From Streptomyces diastatochromogenes (GTDB taxonomy: Bacteria; Actinomycetota; Actinomycetes; Streptomycetales; Streptomycetaceae), in assembly GCF_002242805.1 (NCBI RefSeq), contig NZ_MCGQ01000007.1, positions 496,001-560,000 of the forward strand: 64,000 bases of DNA, written 5' to 3'. The notes under the pieces are model-generated. The model searched no databases and was not told where the DNA came from. It worked only from the letters and a program-made list of their open reading frames with translations. The position numbers were made by a program, and so were the translations under genes. Positions 27,939 through 37,233 of this stretch are shown in pieces; position 1 is the first letter of the stretch, and the number at the start of each line of letters is the position of its first letter.

Positions 27939-28451
27939 TCAGGCGTCCAGCGTGTCCAGGCCGGCCTCGGCCCACCGCTCCCCGAGCCCGGTCACCGTCA
28001 CGTGCCGTACCTCGTCCGTGGTGTCTCCGACGGCGCGGTGGATGACGACCTGCAACCGGTCCTCGGTCAGCTCCTCGACCTTGCCCTCGCCCCACTCCAC
28101 GACGATCACCGAGTCGGTCAGGGAGACGTCGAGGTCCAGGTCCTCCATCTCGTCGAGGCCGCCGCCGAGCCGGTAGGCGTCGACGTGGACGAGCGGGGGG
28201 CCGTCGCCGAGGGAGGGGTGCACCCGGGCGATCACGAAGGTCGGCGAGGTGACCGCGCCACGGACGCCCATTCCCTCGCCCAGCCCGCGGGTCAGCGTCG
28301 TCTTGCCCGCGCCCAGCTCCCCGGTGAGCATCACCAGGTCGCCCGCGCGCAGCAGCTTGGCCAGTCGGCGGCCCAGCTCCCGCATCTGCTCGGGAGAGGT
28401 GACGGTCAGCCGGGTCTCAGCGGGGTTGTGCGGTGCTGCTGGTGCTTCCAT
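27939..28451 (-). CDS. tsaE: tRNA threonylcarbamoyladenosine ATPase TsaE
   Basis: TsaE is the P-loop ATPase that drives the TsaB-TsaD cycle in t6A synthesis. The 170-residue product has the Walker A motif GELGAGKTTLTRGL and the family segment TSPTFVIARVHP, then HVDAYRLGG and VVEWGEGK. The ATG at 28451 is used; a GTG at 28457 is possible. It overlaps the end of the hydrolase gene by 35 bp, so the two are coupled. An alr-hydrolase-tsaE set followed by tsaB-rimI-tsaD is usual in streptomycetes. Confidence 0.94.
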   Translation of the reverse strand: MEAPAAPHNPAETRLTVTSPEQMRELGRRLAKLLRAGDLVMLTGELGAGKTTLTRGLGEGMGVRGAVTSPTFVIARVHPSLGDGPPLVHVDAYRLGGGLDEMEDLDLDVSLTDSVIVVEWGEGKVEELTEDRLQVVIHRAVGDTTDEVRHVTVTGLGERWAEAGLDTLDA

Positions 28452-29679
28452 AGCCACTTACGGTAGCCCCTGCGGGCACGGCACCCGCGCGGGTGAGCAG
28501 GTCGGCGAGCCGGTCGGTGACCACTTCCGGGTGTTCCAGCATGACCAGGTGCCCCGCGTCCGGCACCAGCACCAGCTCGGCGTCCGGGAGCAGGTCGGCG
28601 ATGACCTCGCTGTGCTCGCTGGGCGTGACCAGGTCCTGCACCCCGGCCAGCACGAGCACCGGGAAGTCCCGGAAGCAGGCGAGCGCCTCGGTCTTGTCGT
28701 GGTCGGTGAAGGCCGGGTAGAACTCGGCGACCACGTCGATCGGCGTGGACTCGATCATCCGTTCGGCGAACCGCTCCACGGCCGGGTCGACGTCCCGGGT
28801 CGCGAACGAGTACCGCTTGATGATCCCGGCGAACAGATCGGCGGTGGCCCGGCGGCCCTTCTCCACCAGCTCCGCCTGCTGCCCGAGCGCCTTCAGCACT
28901 CCGGGGAGGATCCGGCGCACCGCGTTGACGCCGGCCAGCGGCAGCCCGAAGTTGACCTCGCCGAGCCGTCCGGACGACGTGCCGACGAAGGCGGTGGCGA
29001 CCACCCGGTCCCGGATCAGCTCCGGGTACTGGGCGGCCAGCGCCATCATCGTCATCCCGCCCATGGAGTGGCCGACCAGCACGATCGGCCCGTCCGGTAC
29101 GGCCGCGTCGAGGACCGCCTTCAGATCGCGGCCGAGCTGGTCGATGGTGACGGGCACGCCGTCCTGGGTCTGGGCCACGCCCCGCCCGGACCGCCCGTGG
29201 CTGCGCTGGTCCCAGTGGACGGTCCGGACGACCCCGCGCAGGGCGGCGCGCTGGAAGTGCCAGGAGTCCTGGTTGAGGCAGTAGCCGTGGCTGAAGACGA
29301 CGGTGACCGGGGCGGGTGCCTTGCGGCCGAAGAGCCGGCGGCGGCGCGGGGAGACGTTCGGGCCGGGGTCGGGGTCGACGTCGTCGACCTCGTAGTACAG
29401 CTCGGTGCCGTCGTCGGCGTGCGCCTTGCCGGGGGTGCCGCGCAGGGTGCCGTAGGGGCCCGCCGAGTCCAGCGCGAGCCGGGCCTTGCGGCGCATCCCG
29501 CGGCCGACGGTCATCCGCTCGATGGCCACACCGGCGGCCGCGCCCGCGGCGAGCACGCCTATCGCGGCACCGGCGATGCCGGTCGCCCTGCGCCAGCTGC
29601 CGGCCGCCTCCGCGGCGGAGGCGGCGGCGGCCGCCGAGGCGACGACGTCCGCCACGGCCTCCGCACTGCTCTCGCTCAC
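28417..29679 (-). CDS. Alpha/beta hydrolase, membrane-anchored
   Basis: A 420-residue alpha/beta hydrolase. The nucleophile elbow is VGHSMGG, the oxyanion strand VVFSHGYCLNQDSWHF precedes it, and the catalytic His is in DAGHLVMLEHPE. An N-terminal Ala-rich tract and a hydrophobic stretch (GIAGAAIGVLAAGAAAGVA, about 34-52) suggest a membrane anchor. The substrate is unknown. It starts at a GTG (29679) between alr and tsaE on the same strand. Confidence 0.92.
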   Translation of the reverse strand: MSESSAEAVADVVASAAAAASAAEAAGSWRRATGIAGAAIGVLAAGAAAGVAIERMTVGRGMRRKARLALDSAGPYGTLRGTPGKAHADDGTELYYEVDDVDPDPGPNVSPRRRRLFGRKAPAPVTVVFSHGYCLNQDSWHFQRAALRGVVRTVHWDQRSHGRSGRGVAQTQDGVPVTIDQLGRDLKAVLDAAVPDGPIVLVGHSMGGMTMMALAAQYPELIRDRVVATAFVGTSSGRLGEVNFGLPLAGVNAVRRILPGVLKALGQQAELVEKGRRATADLFAGIIKRYSFATRDVDPAVERFAERMIESTPIDVVAEFYPAFTDHDKTEALACFRDFPVLVLAGVQDLVTPSEHSEVIADLLPDAELVLVPDAGHLVMLEHPEVVTDRLADLLTRAGAVPAGATVSGYGSTSSTAQPR

Positions 29680-29819
29680 GTACCGCTCCTCTTCGCCGTA
29701 CTGCAGTTCGCTGGGTGGATGAAACAGATGGTGCCGGTGGGGCTGGTGTGGTGCAGGGGTGGTGCGTGGTACGGGTCAGGACGGGAGTAACCGGGCGCGT
29801 GCGCCCGTCTCCGAAGGGG

Positions 29820-30986
29820 TTACCCCTCTTCTTCCCCGTTCACATAGACGCGAGGAACGCGCGTTCCGATCCGGGTGACGATTTCGTACGCGATCGTGCC
29901 GCAGGCCTGCGCCCAGTCCTCGGCGGTCGGCTCACCCCGGTCGCCGGGCCCGAACAGCACGGCCTCCGCGCCCACCGGGGGCTCGTCCCCGCCGAGGTCG
30001 ACCACGAACTGGTCCATCGCGACCCGTCCGGCGACGGTCCGCCACTTGCCGTCGACCAGCACCGGGCCGGTGCCGGAGGCGTGCCGGGGGATGCCGTCCG
30101 CGTAGCCGACGGGGACGAGGCCGAGGGTGGTCTCGCCGGGGGTGACGTAGTGGTGGCCGTAACTGACGCCGTGTCCGCCGGGCACGTGCTTGACCAGCGC
30201 CAGTGACGCGCTGAGCGTCATCACCGGCCGCAGGCCGAAGTCGGCCGGGGTGCCGATCTCCGGGCTGGGCGAGACGCCGTACATGGCGATACCCGGACGG
30301 ACCAGGTCGAAGTGGGTCTCCGGGAGGGTCAGCGTGGCCGGGGAGTTGGCGAGGTGCCGCACCTCGGGGCGTACGCCCTGTTCCTCGGCGTACGCCACCA
30401 TCTCCCGGAACCGGGTGAGCTGGGCGGCGATGGACGGGTGCCCGGGTTCGTCGGCGCACGCGAAGTGGGACCACAGACCGGTGACCCGGACCAGTCCCTC
30501 GCGCTCGGCGCGCAGGGCCTCGGCGACCAGCTCGGGCCAGTCGGCGGGCTGGCAGCCGTTGCGCCCGAGCCCGGTGTCGGCCTTCAGCTGCACCCGTGCG
30601 GGCCGGCCCGCCTGCCGGGCGGCCTCCGTCACCTCGCGCAGCGCCCACATCCCGCTGAGCGCGACGTCGATGTCCGCCTCGATGGCCTCCCGCCAGGGTC
30701 CGCCCGGCACCCACAGCCAGCACAGGACGCGGGTGTCCAGACCGGCGGCGCGCAGCGCGAGGGCCTCCTCGGGCGTGGCCGTGCCGAGCCAGGTGGCCCC
30801 CGCCTCGACGGCCGCGCGGGCGCACGGCACGGCCCCGTGGCCGTAGGCGTCGGACTTGACGACGGCCATCAGGGCGGCGCCCTTCGCCCGGGCGCGCAGG
30901 GCCCGCACATTGGCGCGCAGGGCGGCCAGATCGATCTCGGCCCGGGCGCGCAGGGGCGCGGTCGGCACAGCTGCAGTCTCACTCAT
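29820..30986 (-). CDS. alr: Alanine racemase
   Basis: Alr makes D-alanine for peptidoglycan by a PLP-dependent racemisation. The 388-residue protein has the PLP lysine Lys44 in VVKSDAYGHGAV and the opposite catalytic base Tyr276 in GVSYGHHY, with normal length and the family pattern ANSPATL. It leads the alr-hydrolase-tsaE group. Confidence 0.97.
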   Translation of the reverse strand: MSETAAVPTAPLRARAEIDLAALRANVRALRARAKGAALMAVVKSDAYGHGAVPCARAAVEAGATWLGTATPEEALALRAAGLDTRVLCWLWVPGGPWREAIEADIDVALSGMWALREVTEAARQAGRPARVQLKADTGLGRNGCQPADWPELVAEALRAEREGLVRVTGLWSHFACADEPGHPSIAAQLTRFREMVAYAEEQGVRPEVRHLANSPATLTLPETHFDLVRPGIAMYGVSPSPEIGTPADFGLRPVMTLSASLALVKHVPGGHGVSYGHHYVTPGETTLGLVPVGYADGIPRHASGTGPVLVDGKWRTVAGRVAMDQFVVDLGGDEPPVGAEAVLFGPGDRGEPTAEDWAQACGTIAYEIVTRIGTRVPRVYVNGEEEG

Positions 30987-31169
30987 GGCGCCCCCAGTGT
31001 CTCAGAGGACCGCGCGGGCCCCAGGTGCAGTGCCAGGTCCCGGGCCGCCGCGGTGGAAGGCCACCCGGATGCCGCGCGGACGGGTCACCCGGGGGGTGGA
31101 CCTGGGTACAGCCCGATTCGGCAGGCAGGTGCAGTCCGCACGCGCCGCCGCCCCGGCATCGTCGAGGCC

Positions 31170-31934
31170 ATGCAGACGAGACAGTGGTGGAAAGCACAGG
31201 CAGGGGTCTATCTGGTGGTCGCCTTCGTGGCGGCCGGAGCGCTGGGAGCGCTGCAACCGGCCACCGGGATACCCACGGAGGTCGTCCAACTGACCCAGTT
31301 CGGCCCGGCGTTGGGCGTGGCCGCGGCGGCGCTGCTGTGGCCGTCCCTGACGCGCGAACTACTCGCCGGTCCCCCGGCGCACCCGCCCGCCCCGTGGCGG
31401 AAGCTGCTCGCCACACCCGCACTGATCATCCTCCTCTCGGCAGGCCCGTACGCCCTCCTCACCCACACCACCCACGCCACCGACCCCCGCGGCCTGCACC
31501 ACCCCTTCCTCCTCATCGCCCTCGCCCAACTGGTCGGCGCCTGCGGCGAGGAGATCGGCTGGCGCTGCTTCCTGCAGCCCCTGCTGCGCACCCGCTTCGG
31601 ACCGCTCACCGCGTCGGCGGCGGTCGGGGCGGTGTGGGGCCTGTGGCACGTCCAGGTGCTGGCCCGGAGCCCGGCCTACGCGGTGGGGTTCCTACTCGCC
31701 ACGATCGCGATGTCCGTCGTGCTGGGCCTGGCCCTGGAGGGAGTCGGGGGACGCCTGCGCCTGCTGCTCGCGGGCGGCTTCCACGCCCTGGTCAACCTCG
31801 GAATGCTGCTGTTCATGGACGAGGAGACGGGCAGGGCGGTGCCGATGGTCCTGTTCGGGCTGGCCTGCGCGGTGACGGCGGTGGCGTGGGTGGGGCTCAG
31901 GCGCGGGGTTACGATCCCGGCGGCCGTGGGGTGA
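31170..31934 (+). CDS. CPBP family intramembrane metalloprotease
   Basis: A 254-residue membrane protein of the CPBP (CAAX protease and bacteriocin-processing) family. The motifs are EEIGWRCFLQ, FGPLTASAAVGAVWGLWHV and GFHALVNL, which supply the glutamates and histidines of the active site. Several members cleave prenylated or regulatory proteins; others aid bacteriocin immunity. Here the stop codon overlaps or adjoins the start of a sensor kinase gene, which suggests a shared signalling unit. Confidence 0.9.
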   Translation: MQTRQWWKAQAGVYLVVAFVAAGALGALQPATGIPTEVVQLTQFGPALGVAAAALLWPSLTRELLAGPPAHPPAPWRKLLATPALIILLSAGPYALLTHTTHATDPRGLHHPFLLIALAQLVGACGEEIGWRCFLQPLLRTRFGPLTASAAVGAVWGLWHVQVLARSPAYAVGFLLATIAMSVVLGLALEGVGGRLRLLLAGGFHALVNLGMLLFMDEETGRAVPMVLFGLACAVTAVAWVGLRRGVTIPAAVG

Positions 31935-31945
31935 GGGGGCATGGG

Positions 31946-33217
31946 GTGGGGGGTTTCCGGCGCGCGGACTGGGTCGCGCTCGGGCGGTGTCAGCTGGTCG
32001 GGCTGGCCGGGTTTCTGGTGGTCGGGGCCGGGCTGTTGGCCGGCGGCGCGTTGACGCTGCTGCCGCTCGGGATCGGCTTCCGGGTGCTGCCCGCGGCCGC
32101 CGGGCTGCTGCGCCGGGTGTCCGACCGGTACCGGGCCCGCGCGGCCCGCTGGACCGGCCGCCCCCTCAGCCCGCCCGACCCGCTCCCCCGCGGTACGTCG
32201 GCCCGCCGCGGCAGTGCCGCGATCCTCGGGGACGACGGCTTCTGGCACGACCTGCGCTGGGCCTGGCTGGAGCCGTGGACGGGCGGGGTGCTGGCGGCGG
32301 TTCCGCTCGCGCTGGTCGAGTACGGGGCGTTCGGCGCGCTGGTCCAGCCCTTCGTCTGGCGCCGGCTGGGCGACGGCAACTGGTACGCCTTCGTACCGGT
32401 CACCTCCACGGCCGGCATGCTCACGGCCCTGCTCCTCGGCCTGGTCCTCATCACCACGGGCCTGCGCCTGGCGCCGGTCATGGCGACCCTGCACGCCCGC
32501 CTCACCCACCGCCTGCTCTCCGCCCCGCGCACCACCGAACTGACCCGCCGCGTGGCCCGGCTGGCGGACACCCGGGCCACCGCCCTGGACGTGCACGCGG
32601 CCGAACTGACCCGTATCGAACGGGACCTGCACGACGGCGCCCAGGCCCGCCTGGTGGCCCTGGGCCTCACCCTGGACGAGGCGACCCGCCTGCTGGGCAC
32701 CGACCCCGAGGCCGCCCGCACCCTCCTCCTGGACGTCCGCGCCACCTCCGCACGGGCGTTGCAGGACCTGCGCGACCTCGTCCACGGCATCCACCCGCCG
32801 ATCCTGACGGACCGGGGCCTCGCCGACGCGGTCCGCTCCCTGGCCCTGGACAGCCACCTGGACGTCGAGGTGACGGTGGATCTGCCACCGGCCCGCCTCC
32901 CCGCACCCGTCGAATCGGCGGCCTACTTCGCGGTGTCCGAACTCCTCACGAACGCGGCGAAGCACGCGGCGGCGACCCGGGTCGACATCACCCTCACCCA
33001 CAACGCCACGCACCTACGGGTGAGCGTGACAGACGACGGCCACGGCGGCGCCGACCCGTCCTCCGGGACCGGACTCCCGGGCATACGACGCCGGTTGGAT
33101 ACCTTCGACGGCACCCTCGCCCTGCACAGCCCGCCGGGCGGACCGACCACCGCGACCCTGGAGATCCCGTGCGCGTCGTCCTCGCCGAAGACCTCTTCCT
33201 CCTCCGCGACGGCCTGA
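31946..33217 (+). CDS. Sensor histidine kinase (NarL-type, HisKA_3)
   Basis: The N-terminal half has four predicted membrane helices in a sensor region. The dimerisation helix carries the phospho-acceptor His in IERDLHDGAQARLVALGL, and the ATPase domain has ELLTNAAKHAAA and GTGLPGIRRRL. I use the GTG at 31946 (423 residues) because GAGGGGG lies 6 nt before it; the GTG at 31931 would give a GTGA overlap with the protease stop. The gene's 3' end overlaps the response regulator by 49 bp. Confidence 0.92.
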   Translation: MGGFRRADWVALGRCQLVGLAGFLVVGAGLLAGGALTLLPLGIGFRVLPAAAGLLRRVSDRYRARAARWTGRPLSPPDPLPRGTSARRGSAAILGDDGFWHDLRWAWLEPWTGGVLAAVPLALVEYGAFGALVQPFVWRRLGDGNWYAFVPVTSTAGMLTALLLGLVLITTGLRLAPVMATLHARLTHRLLSAPRTTELTRRVARLADTRATALDVHAAELTRIERDLHDGAQARLVALGLTLDEATRLLGTDPEAARTLLLDVRATSARALQDLRDLVHGIHPPILTDRGLADAVRSLALDSHLDVEVTVDLPPARLPAPVESAAYFAVSELLTNAAKHAAATRVDITLTHNATHLRVSVTDDGHGGADPSSGTGLPGIRRRLDTFDGTLALHSPPGGPTTATLEIPCASSSPKTSSSSATA

Positions 33218-33813
33218 CCCGCACCCTGCGCGAGCACGGCTGCGAGGTCGTGGCCTCGGTCGACAACGGCCCCGCGCTGGTACGGGCCCTGCGCGAGACG
33301 GACCTGGACGTCGCCGTGATCGACATCCGCCTGCCGCCGACGCACACGGACGAGGGGCTGCAGGCGGCCCTGGAGGCCCGCCGCACCCGCCCCCGGCTGC
33401 CGGTCCTGATCCTCTCCCAGTACGTCGACCAGCTCTACGCCCATGAACTCCTCGCCTCCGGAGAGGGCGCGGTCGGCTACCTCCTCAAGGACCGCGTCAC
33501 CCACACCGCCCAGTTCATCGACGCCCTGCACACGGTCGCCGCCGGCGGCACGGTGATGGACCCCCAGGTCATCGCCAAGCTCCTGACCCGCAGCGAGAAG
33601 CGGGGCCGGACCGACTCCCTGACCCCCCGCGAGCACGAGGTCCTCACCCTCATGGCCGAGGGCCGCTCCAACACGGCCATCGCCGACGCCCTCCACATCA
33701 GCGAGAGCGCGGTGGCGAAACACATCGCGTCGATCTTCAGCAAGCTGGAGATAGAGCAGTCGCCGGAGGCGAATCGGCGGGTGTTGGCGGTGTTGGCCTA
33801 CTTGAAGGGCTGA
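33169..33813 (+). CDS. NarL/LuxR-type response regulator
   Basis: A 214-residue response regulator, partner of the upstream kinase. The receiver has acidic residues LAEDLFLLRDG, the phospho-Asp in VAVIDIRLPPT and Lys in GYLLKDRV; the LuxR helix-turn-helix is LTPREHEVLTLMAEGRSNTA. The GTG at 33169 starts 49 bp inside the kinase gene, in another frame, so translation is linked. Targets are not evident; the operon with the CPBP protease is the first candidate. Confidence 0.93.
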   Translation: MRVVLAEDLFLLRDGLTRTLREHGCEVVASVDNGPALVRALRETDLDVAVIDIRLPPTHTDEGLQAALEARRTRPRLPVLILSQYVDQLYAHELLASGEGAVGYLLKDRVTHTAQFIDALHTVAAGGTVMDPQVIAKLLTRSEKRGRTDSLTPREHEVLTLMAEGRSNTAIADALHISESAVAKHIASIFSKLEIEQSPEANRRVLAVLAYLKG

Positions 33814-33828
33814 CACCCGCGTAGCTAC

Positions 33829-34010
33829 GTAACTGCGGGCAGTCGTGCCGCTGGGGCGGTGCCCACCCTGCAGCGGCTGCGTGGATGGCTGCGGGTGAGT
33901 AGGGGCTGGTCGCGCAGTTCCCCGCGCCCCTGGGGAATTGCAGCCCCGTCGACCACCATGACACCGTCCGTAACTGCGGGCAGTCGTGCCGCTTGGGGCG
34001 GCACGGGTGG
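33829..34010. repeat. Cluster of Streptomyces intergenic repeats
   Basis: Two copies of a repeat starting GTAACTGCGGGCAGTCGTGC lie at 33829-33860 and 33970-34010. The second can fold as CGTGCCGC/GCGGCACG. Between them, at about 33905-33945, is GCGCAGTTCCCCGCGCCCCT, another short motif common between Streptomyces genes. There is no gene here between the response regulator and nnr. Confidence 0.75.
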
Positions 34011-34080
34011 GCGCAGCGGCACCCCGTCAGCGCCGGGCTGCGCGACCCACCCCCGCTCAGCCCCCACTCCGGGCAACAGG

Positions 34081-35514
34081 TCAACCCCGTACGTCCCGCC
34101 ACGCCTCCGGAATGCGCTCCGCGACGTCATGTGCCCCGACCGGCGCCCCGTCAGCCGCGAACCGCCCCGCCAGCCCATGCAGATACGCCGCCACACTCCC
34201 CGCGTCCAACGCGGACAACCCCGCCGCCAGCAAAGACCCGGCCAGCCCCGACAACACGTCCCCGCTCCCGGCCGTAGCCAGCCACCCCGTCCCCGTGGCG
34301 TTCACCCGCACAGCCCCACCCCCGGAGTCCGCGACCAACGTCGTCGACCCCTTCAAAAGCACGGTCGCCCGATACACCGCCGCCAACTCCCGCACCGCAG
34401 CCAGCCGAGCCCCCTCGACCTCCTCCCGCGGCACCCCGAGCAACGCCGCCGCCTCCCCGGCATGCGGAGTCATCAGCGTCGGCGCCGTACGCCCGGCCAC
34501 GGCGTTCCGCCCGGCCAGCCGCAGCCCGTCCGCGTCGAGCAGCACCGGCACATCGGCGGTCAGCACCTCCGCCACGGTCGCCGCATCGTCCCCGGCCCCC
34601 GGCCCGGCCACCCAGGCCTGCACCCGCCCGGCCTTGGCAGGCCCCTGGTCGGACACGAGCGTCTCCGGGAACCGAGCGATGACCGCCTCCGCCGCAGGAC
34701 CGACGTACCGTACGGCCCCCGCCCCACCCCGCAGCGCCCCGGAGACGGCGAGCACCGCGGCTCCCGGATACCGCGCGGACCCCGCGGCGATCCCGACCAC
34801 CCCCCGCCGGTACTTGTCGCTCTCCGCCGCGGGCACCGGCAACAGCCGTGCCACATCCGCGTGCTGCAACGCCTCCAGCTCGGCGTCCGGCGGCAGGTCG
34901 AGCCCGATGTCGATCAGCCGCACCGACCCGGCGTACTCGCGCGCGGGGTCGATCAGCAGCCCCGGCTTGTGCGTCCCGAAGGTGACGGTGAGGTCGGCCC
35001 GCAGCGCCGCGCCCCGCACTTCCCCCGTGTCCGCCTCGACCCCACTCGGCAGATCCACTGCGACGACAGCGGCCCGCGACCGCTCGACGACACCGGCCAG
35101 CGCCTCCGCGTCCGGCCGCAGCCCGCCCTTGCCCCCGATCCCGACGATGCCGTCCACGACGAGGTCGGCCCGCTCGACGGCCTCTTCGGCAGCGCCGTCG
35201 GCCGCGACACACCCACCCGCCCGGAGCAGCGCCGCGAGCCCCTCGGCATGGGTCCGCTCGGGCTTCGCCAGCAGTACGGCCGTGACCCCGGCCCCGCGTC
35301 GCGCCAGCCGCGCCCCCGCGTACAGGGCGTCGCCGCCGTTGTCCCCGCTCCCGACGAGCAGCACCACCCGGCTGCCGTACACCCGCCCGAGCAGGTCCGC
35401 GCAGGCAGCGGCCAGCCCCGCGGCGGCCCGCTGCATCAGCGCACCCTCCGGAAGCCGCGCCATCAACTCCCGCTCGGCCGCCCTCACCGTCTCCACGCTG
35501 TACGCAGTACGCAT
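34081..35514 (-). CDS. nnr: Bifunctional NAD(P)H-hydrate epimerase/dehydratase
   Basis: Nnr repairs damaged NAD(P)H: the N-terminal YjeF-type domain (residues 1-210) epimerises hydrated NAD(P)H and the C-terminal ribokinase-like domain dehydrates it using ADP. The epimerase site is GSGDNGGDALYAGRLA-like (GSGDNGGDALYAGARLA) and the C-terminal domain ends with the GTGWLATAGSGDVLSGLAG loop holding the catalytic Asp. Length 477 is normal for the fusion. It is followed upstream by acpS on the same strand. Confidence 0.95.
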   Translation of the reverse strand: MRTAYSVETVRAAERELMARLPEGALMQRAAAGLAAACADLLGRVYGSRVVLLVGSGDNGGDALYAGARLARRGAGVTAVLLAKPERTHAEGLAALLRAGGCVAADGAAEEAVERADLVVDGIVGIGGKGGLRPDAEALAGVVERSRAAVVAVDLPSGVEADTGEVRGAALRADLTVTFGTHKPGLLIDPAREYAGSVRLIDIGLDLPPDAELEALQHADVARLLPVPAAESDKYRRGVVGIAAGSARYPGAAVLAVSGALRGGAGAVRYVGPAAEAVIARFPETLVSDQGPAKAGRVQAWVAGPGAGDDAATVAEVLTADVPVLLDADGLRLAGRNAVAGRTAPTLMTPHAGEAAALLGVPREEVEGARLAAVRELAAVYRATVLLKGSTTLVADSGGGAVRVNATGTGWLATAGSGDVLSGLAGSLLAAGLSALDAGSVAAYLHGLAGRFAADGAPVGAHDVAERIPEAWRDVRG

Positions 35515-35559
35515 GGCATCGAGTCTCCCCCGGAAACCCCGGCCGTCACACCCGGGGCA

Positions 35560-35931
35560 TCACCCCTCGGCGACCACCACGGCCGACGCGATCCCCGCGT
35601 CATGGCTGAGCGACACATGCCAGGACCGCACCCCGAGTTCCGCCGCCCGCGCGGCCACGGTCCCCTTCACCCGCAGCCGGGGCTGCCCGCTGTCCTCGAC
35701 GAACACCTCGGCATCGGTCCAGTGCAGCCCGGGCGGCGCACCCAGCGCCTTGGCCAGCGCCTCCTTGGCCGCGAACCGCGCCGCGAGCGACGCGATGCCC
35801 CTGCGTTCCCCGCTGGGCAGCAACAACTCACGCTCGACGAACAGCCGATCGGCCAGCCCAGGCGTCCGATCCAGCGACGCCCGGAACCGATCGATCTCGG
35901 CGACGTCGATTCCGACCCCGATGATGCTCAT
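35560..35931 (-). CDS. acpS: Holo-[acyl-carrier-protein] synthase
   Basis: AcpS attaches phosphopantetheine from CoA to the acyl carrier protein of fatty acid synthesis. The 123-residue protein shows the two signatures [12 protein letters not shown] (magnesium Asp) and [13 protein letters not shown] chose the ATG at 35931, which starts SIIGVGID; an ATG at 35940 adds three residues. It lies 45 bp before nnr in a likely two-gene operon. Confidence 0.95.
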   Translation of the reverse strand: MSIIGVGIDVAEIDRFRASLDRTPGLADRLFVERELLLPSGERRGIASLAARFAAKEALAKALGAPPGLHWTDAEVFVEDSGQPRLRVKGTVAARAAELGVRSWHVSLSHDAGIASAVVVAEG

Positions 35932-35941
35932 GGTGAGCACC

Positions 35942-36547
35942 CTACGGTGCGACCCGCCGCAGGATCGCCCGCACGATGTGCCAGTGCTTCGGCCTGCCGT
36001 GGGCGTCGTGGCCGTCGTACTCGCGCTCGGTGACGGCCACCGCCCGCAGGCCGGTGCACAGTCCGTGCACCTCGGCCCGGGTCAGGAAGGTCAGGGGCCG
36101 GCCCCACCGGGCCCAGGAGTCGTTGACGCCGAAGAAGGTACAACAGAACAGGCCGTCTTCGGTCAGTCCGGTCCGGATCGCCGCTACGACACCCGGCAGG
36201 TCCCGCCGCGGCAGGAACGGCAGTACGTGGACGGCGAGTACCAGGTCGTACCGGCCCGCCGGGATGTCGGCCTCGCGGATGTCGCGGGGGATCACGGTCA
36301 GCCGGGGGTCGCCCAGCCGCTCGGCGTACCGGAGGGTCACCGCGTCCGGGTCGACGGCGTCGACGTCGAAGCCCGCCTGCAGCAGGTGGCGGGTGTCGCT
36401 CAGCGGCCCAGCACCGATGTCCAGGGCCCGCCCGTGCCCCCGCCTCAGCAGGTCGAGAGCGTCCAGGACGAGCGAGCTCGGGCCGCGGTCCGGGCGGAGC
36501 GCGGCGTACGACGACGTGCGGCCGGACCGCGGCCCGTGCGGGGTCAT
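35942..36547 (-). CDS. SAM-dependent methyltransferase (TehB-like)
   Basis: A 201-residue class I methyltransferase. Motif I is [16 protein letters not shown], the acidic motif II is VDAVDPD, and [14 protein letters not shown] is motif IV. It resembles TehB/UbiE-type small-molecule methyltransferases; the substrate cannot be told. The ATG (36547) overlaps the stop of the GRDP-like gene by 4 bp (ATGA), so the two are made together, and a short gap separates it from acpS downstream. Confidence 0.88.
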   Translation of the reverse strand: MTPHGPRSGRTSSYAALRPDRGPSSLVLDALDLLRRGHGRALDIGAGPLSDTRHLLQAGFDVDAVDPDAVTLRYAERLGDPRLTVIPRDIREADIPAGRYDLVLAVHVLPFLPRRDLPGVVAAIRTGLTEDGLFCCTFFGVNDSWARWGRPLTFLTRAEVHGLCTGLRAVAVTEREYDGHDAHGRPKHWHIVRAILRRVAP

Positions 36548-37224
36548 CCGCTGGCTCGGAGAACCTTGTCCTCCACCAGGGCCGCCGCGAGTTCCACCTT
36601 TTCGGCGTCCGTCAGCCCGCCCGGCAGCTCGCGCACGTAGAAGGCGCCGGTGCGGGCGATGAACGCCAACGCCTCGGCGGCCAGCCGGTTGACGCTGACC
36701 AGGACCTCACCGTCGGGCGCGATCAGCCGGGTCTCGTCCCCTTCCACCCGGATCCGCTGCTGCCCCGCCTGCTCGTTCACGAGCCGACGGCGCGGGGTCA
36801 GCGTCCGGGCGTCGTACCAGACGTCGGGCAGGGCCTCGCCGAACAGGCGCTCGTAGTAGGCCCTGAACTCGTGGAACGACGGCTTCGGGCGAGGCACCGC
36901 CGTGTCCGGGACGGGCGCGTTGCTGGGGGCATGGTGGACGTACCGGCCGAAGAACCGCCGGCAGTAGGCCTCGTACTCCGTGGTGAACAGGATGAACTGG
37001 TGCCACACCTCGTCGACCCGCAGCGAGTGCATCTGCCAGGACCGGCCGGGGTCCTCGTGCGCCATCACGAAGTACCGCTTGACCTCGCGGAACAGAAGTT
37101 CCGCCTCGGCGGCCTCGTCGACTACCCGTTCCTTGAGGAGCTTCTCGATGAGATACGGCGCCGCATGGTCGACGGCCGCGCTCCAGTCGACGGCCGCGCT
37201 GCGATCGATGGCCTGGAGACTCAT
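36544..37224 (-). CDS. GRDP-like domain protein
   Basis: A 226-residue soluble protein whose first half matches the glycine-rich-domain-protein-like family (related to DUF1399): VDEVWHQFILFTTEYEAYCR (residues 70-89) followed by FFGRYVHHAP. The conserved Trp-His, Cys88 and paired His97-His98 could bind metal. The family has no established reaction. It is coupled to the methyltransferase by a 4-bp overlap and lies 9 bp after the cysteine-rich gene, so the three form one operon. Confidence 0.82.
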   Translation of the reverse strand: MSLQAIDRSAAVDWSAAVDHAAPYLIEKLLKERVVDEAAEAELLFREVKRYFVMAHEDPGRSWQMHSLRVDEVWHQFILFTTEYEAYCRRFFGRYVHHAPSNAPVPDTAVPRPKPSFHEFRAYYERLFGEALPDVWYDARTLTPRRRLVNEQAGQQRIRVEGDETRLIAPDGEVLVSVNRLAAEALAFIARTGAFYVRELPGGLTDAEKVELAAALVEDKVLRASG

Positions 37225-37233
37225 TGCCGCTCC

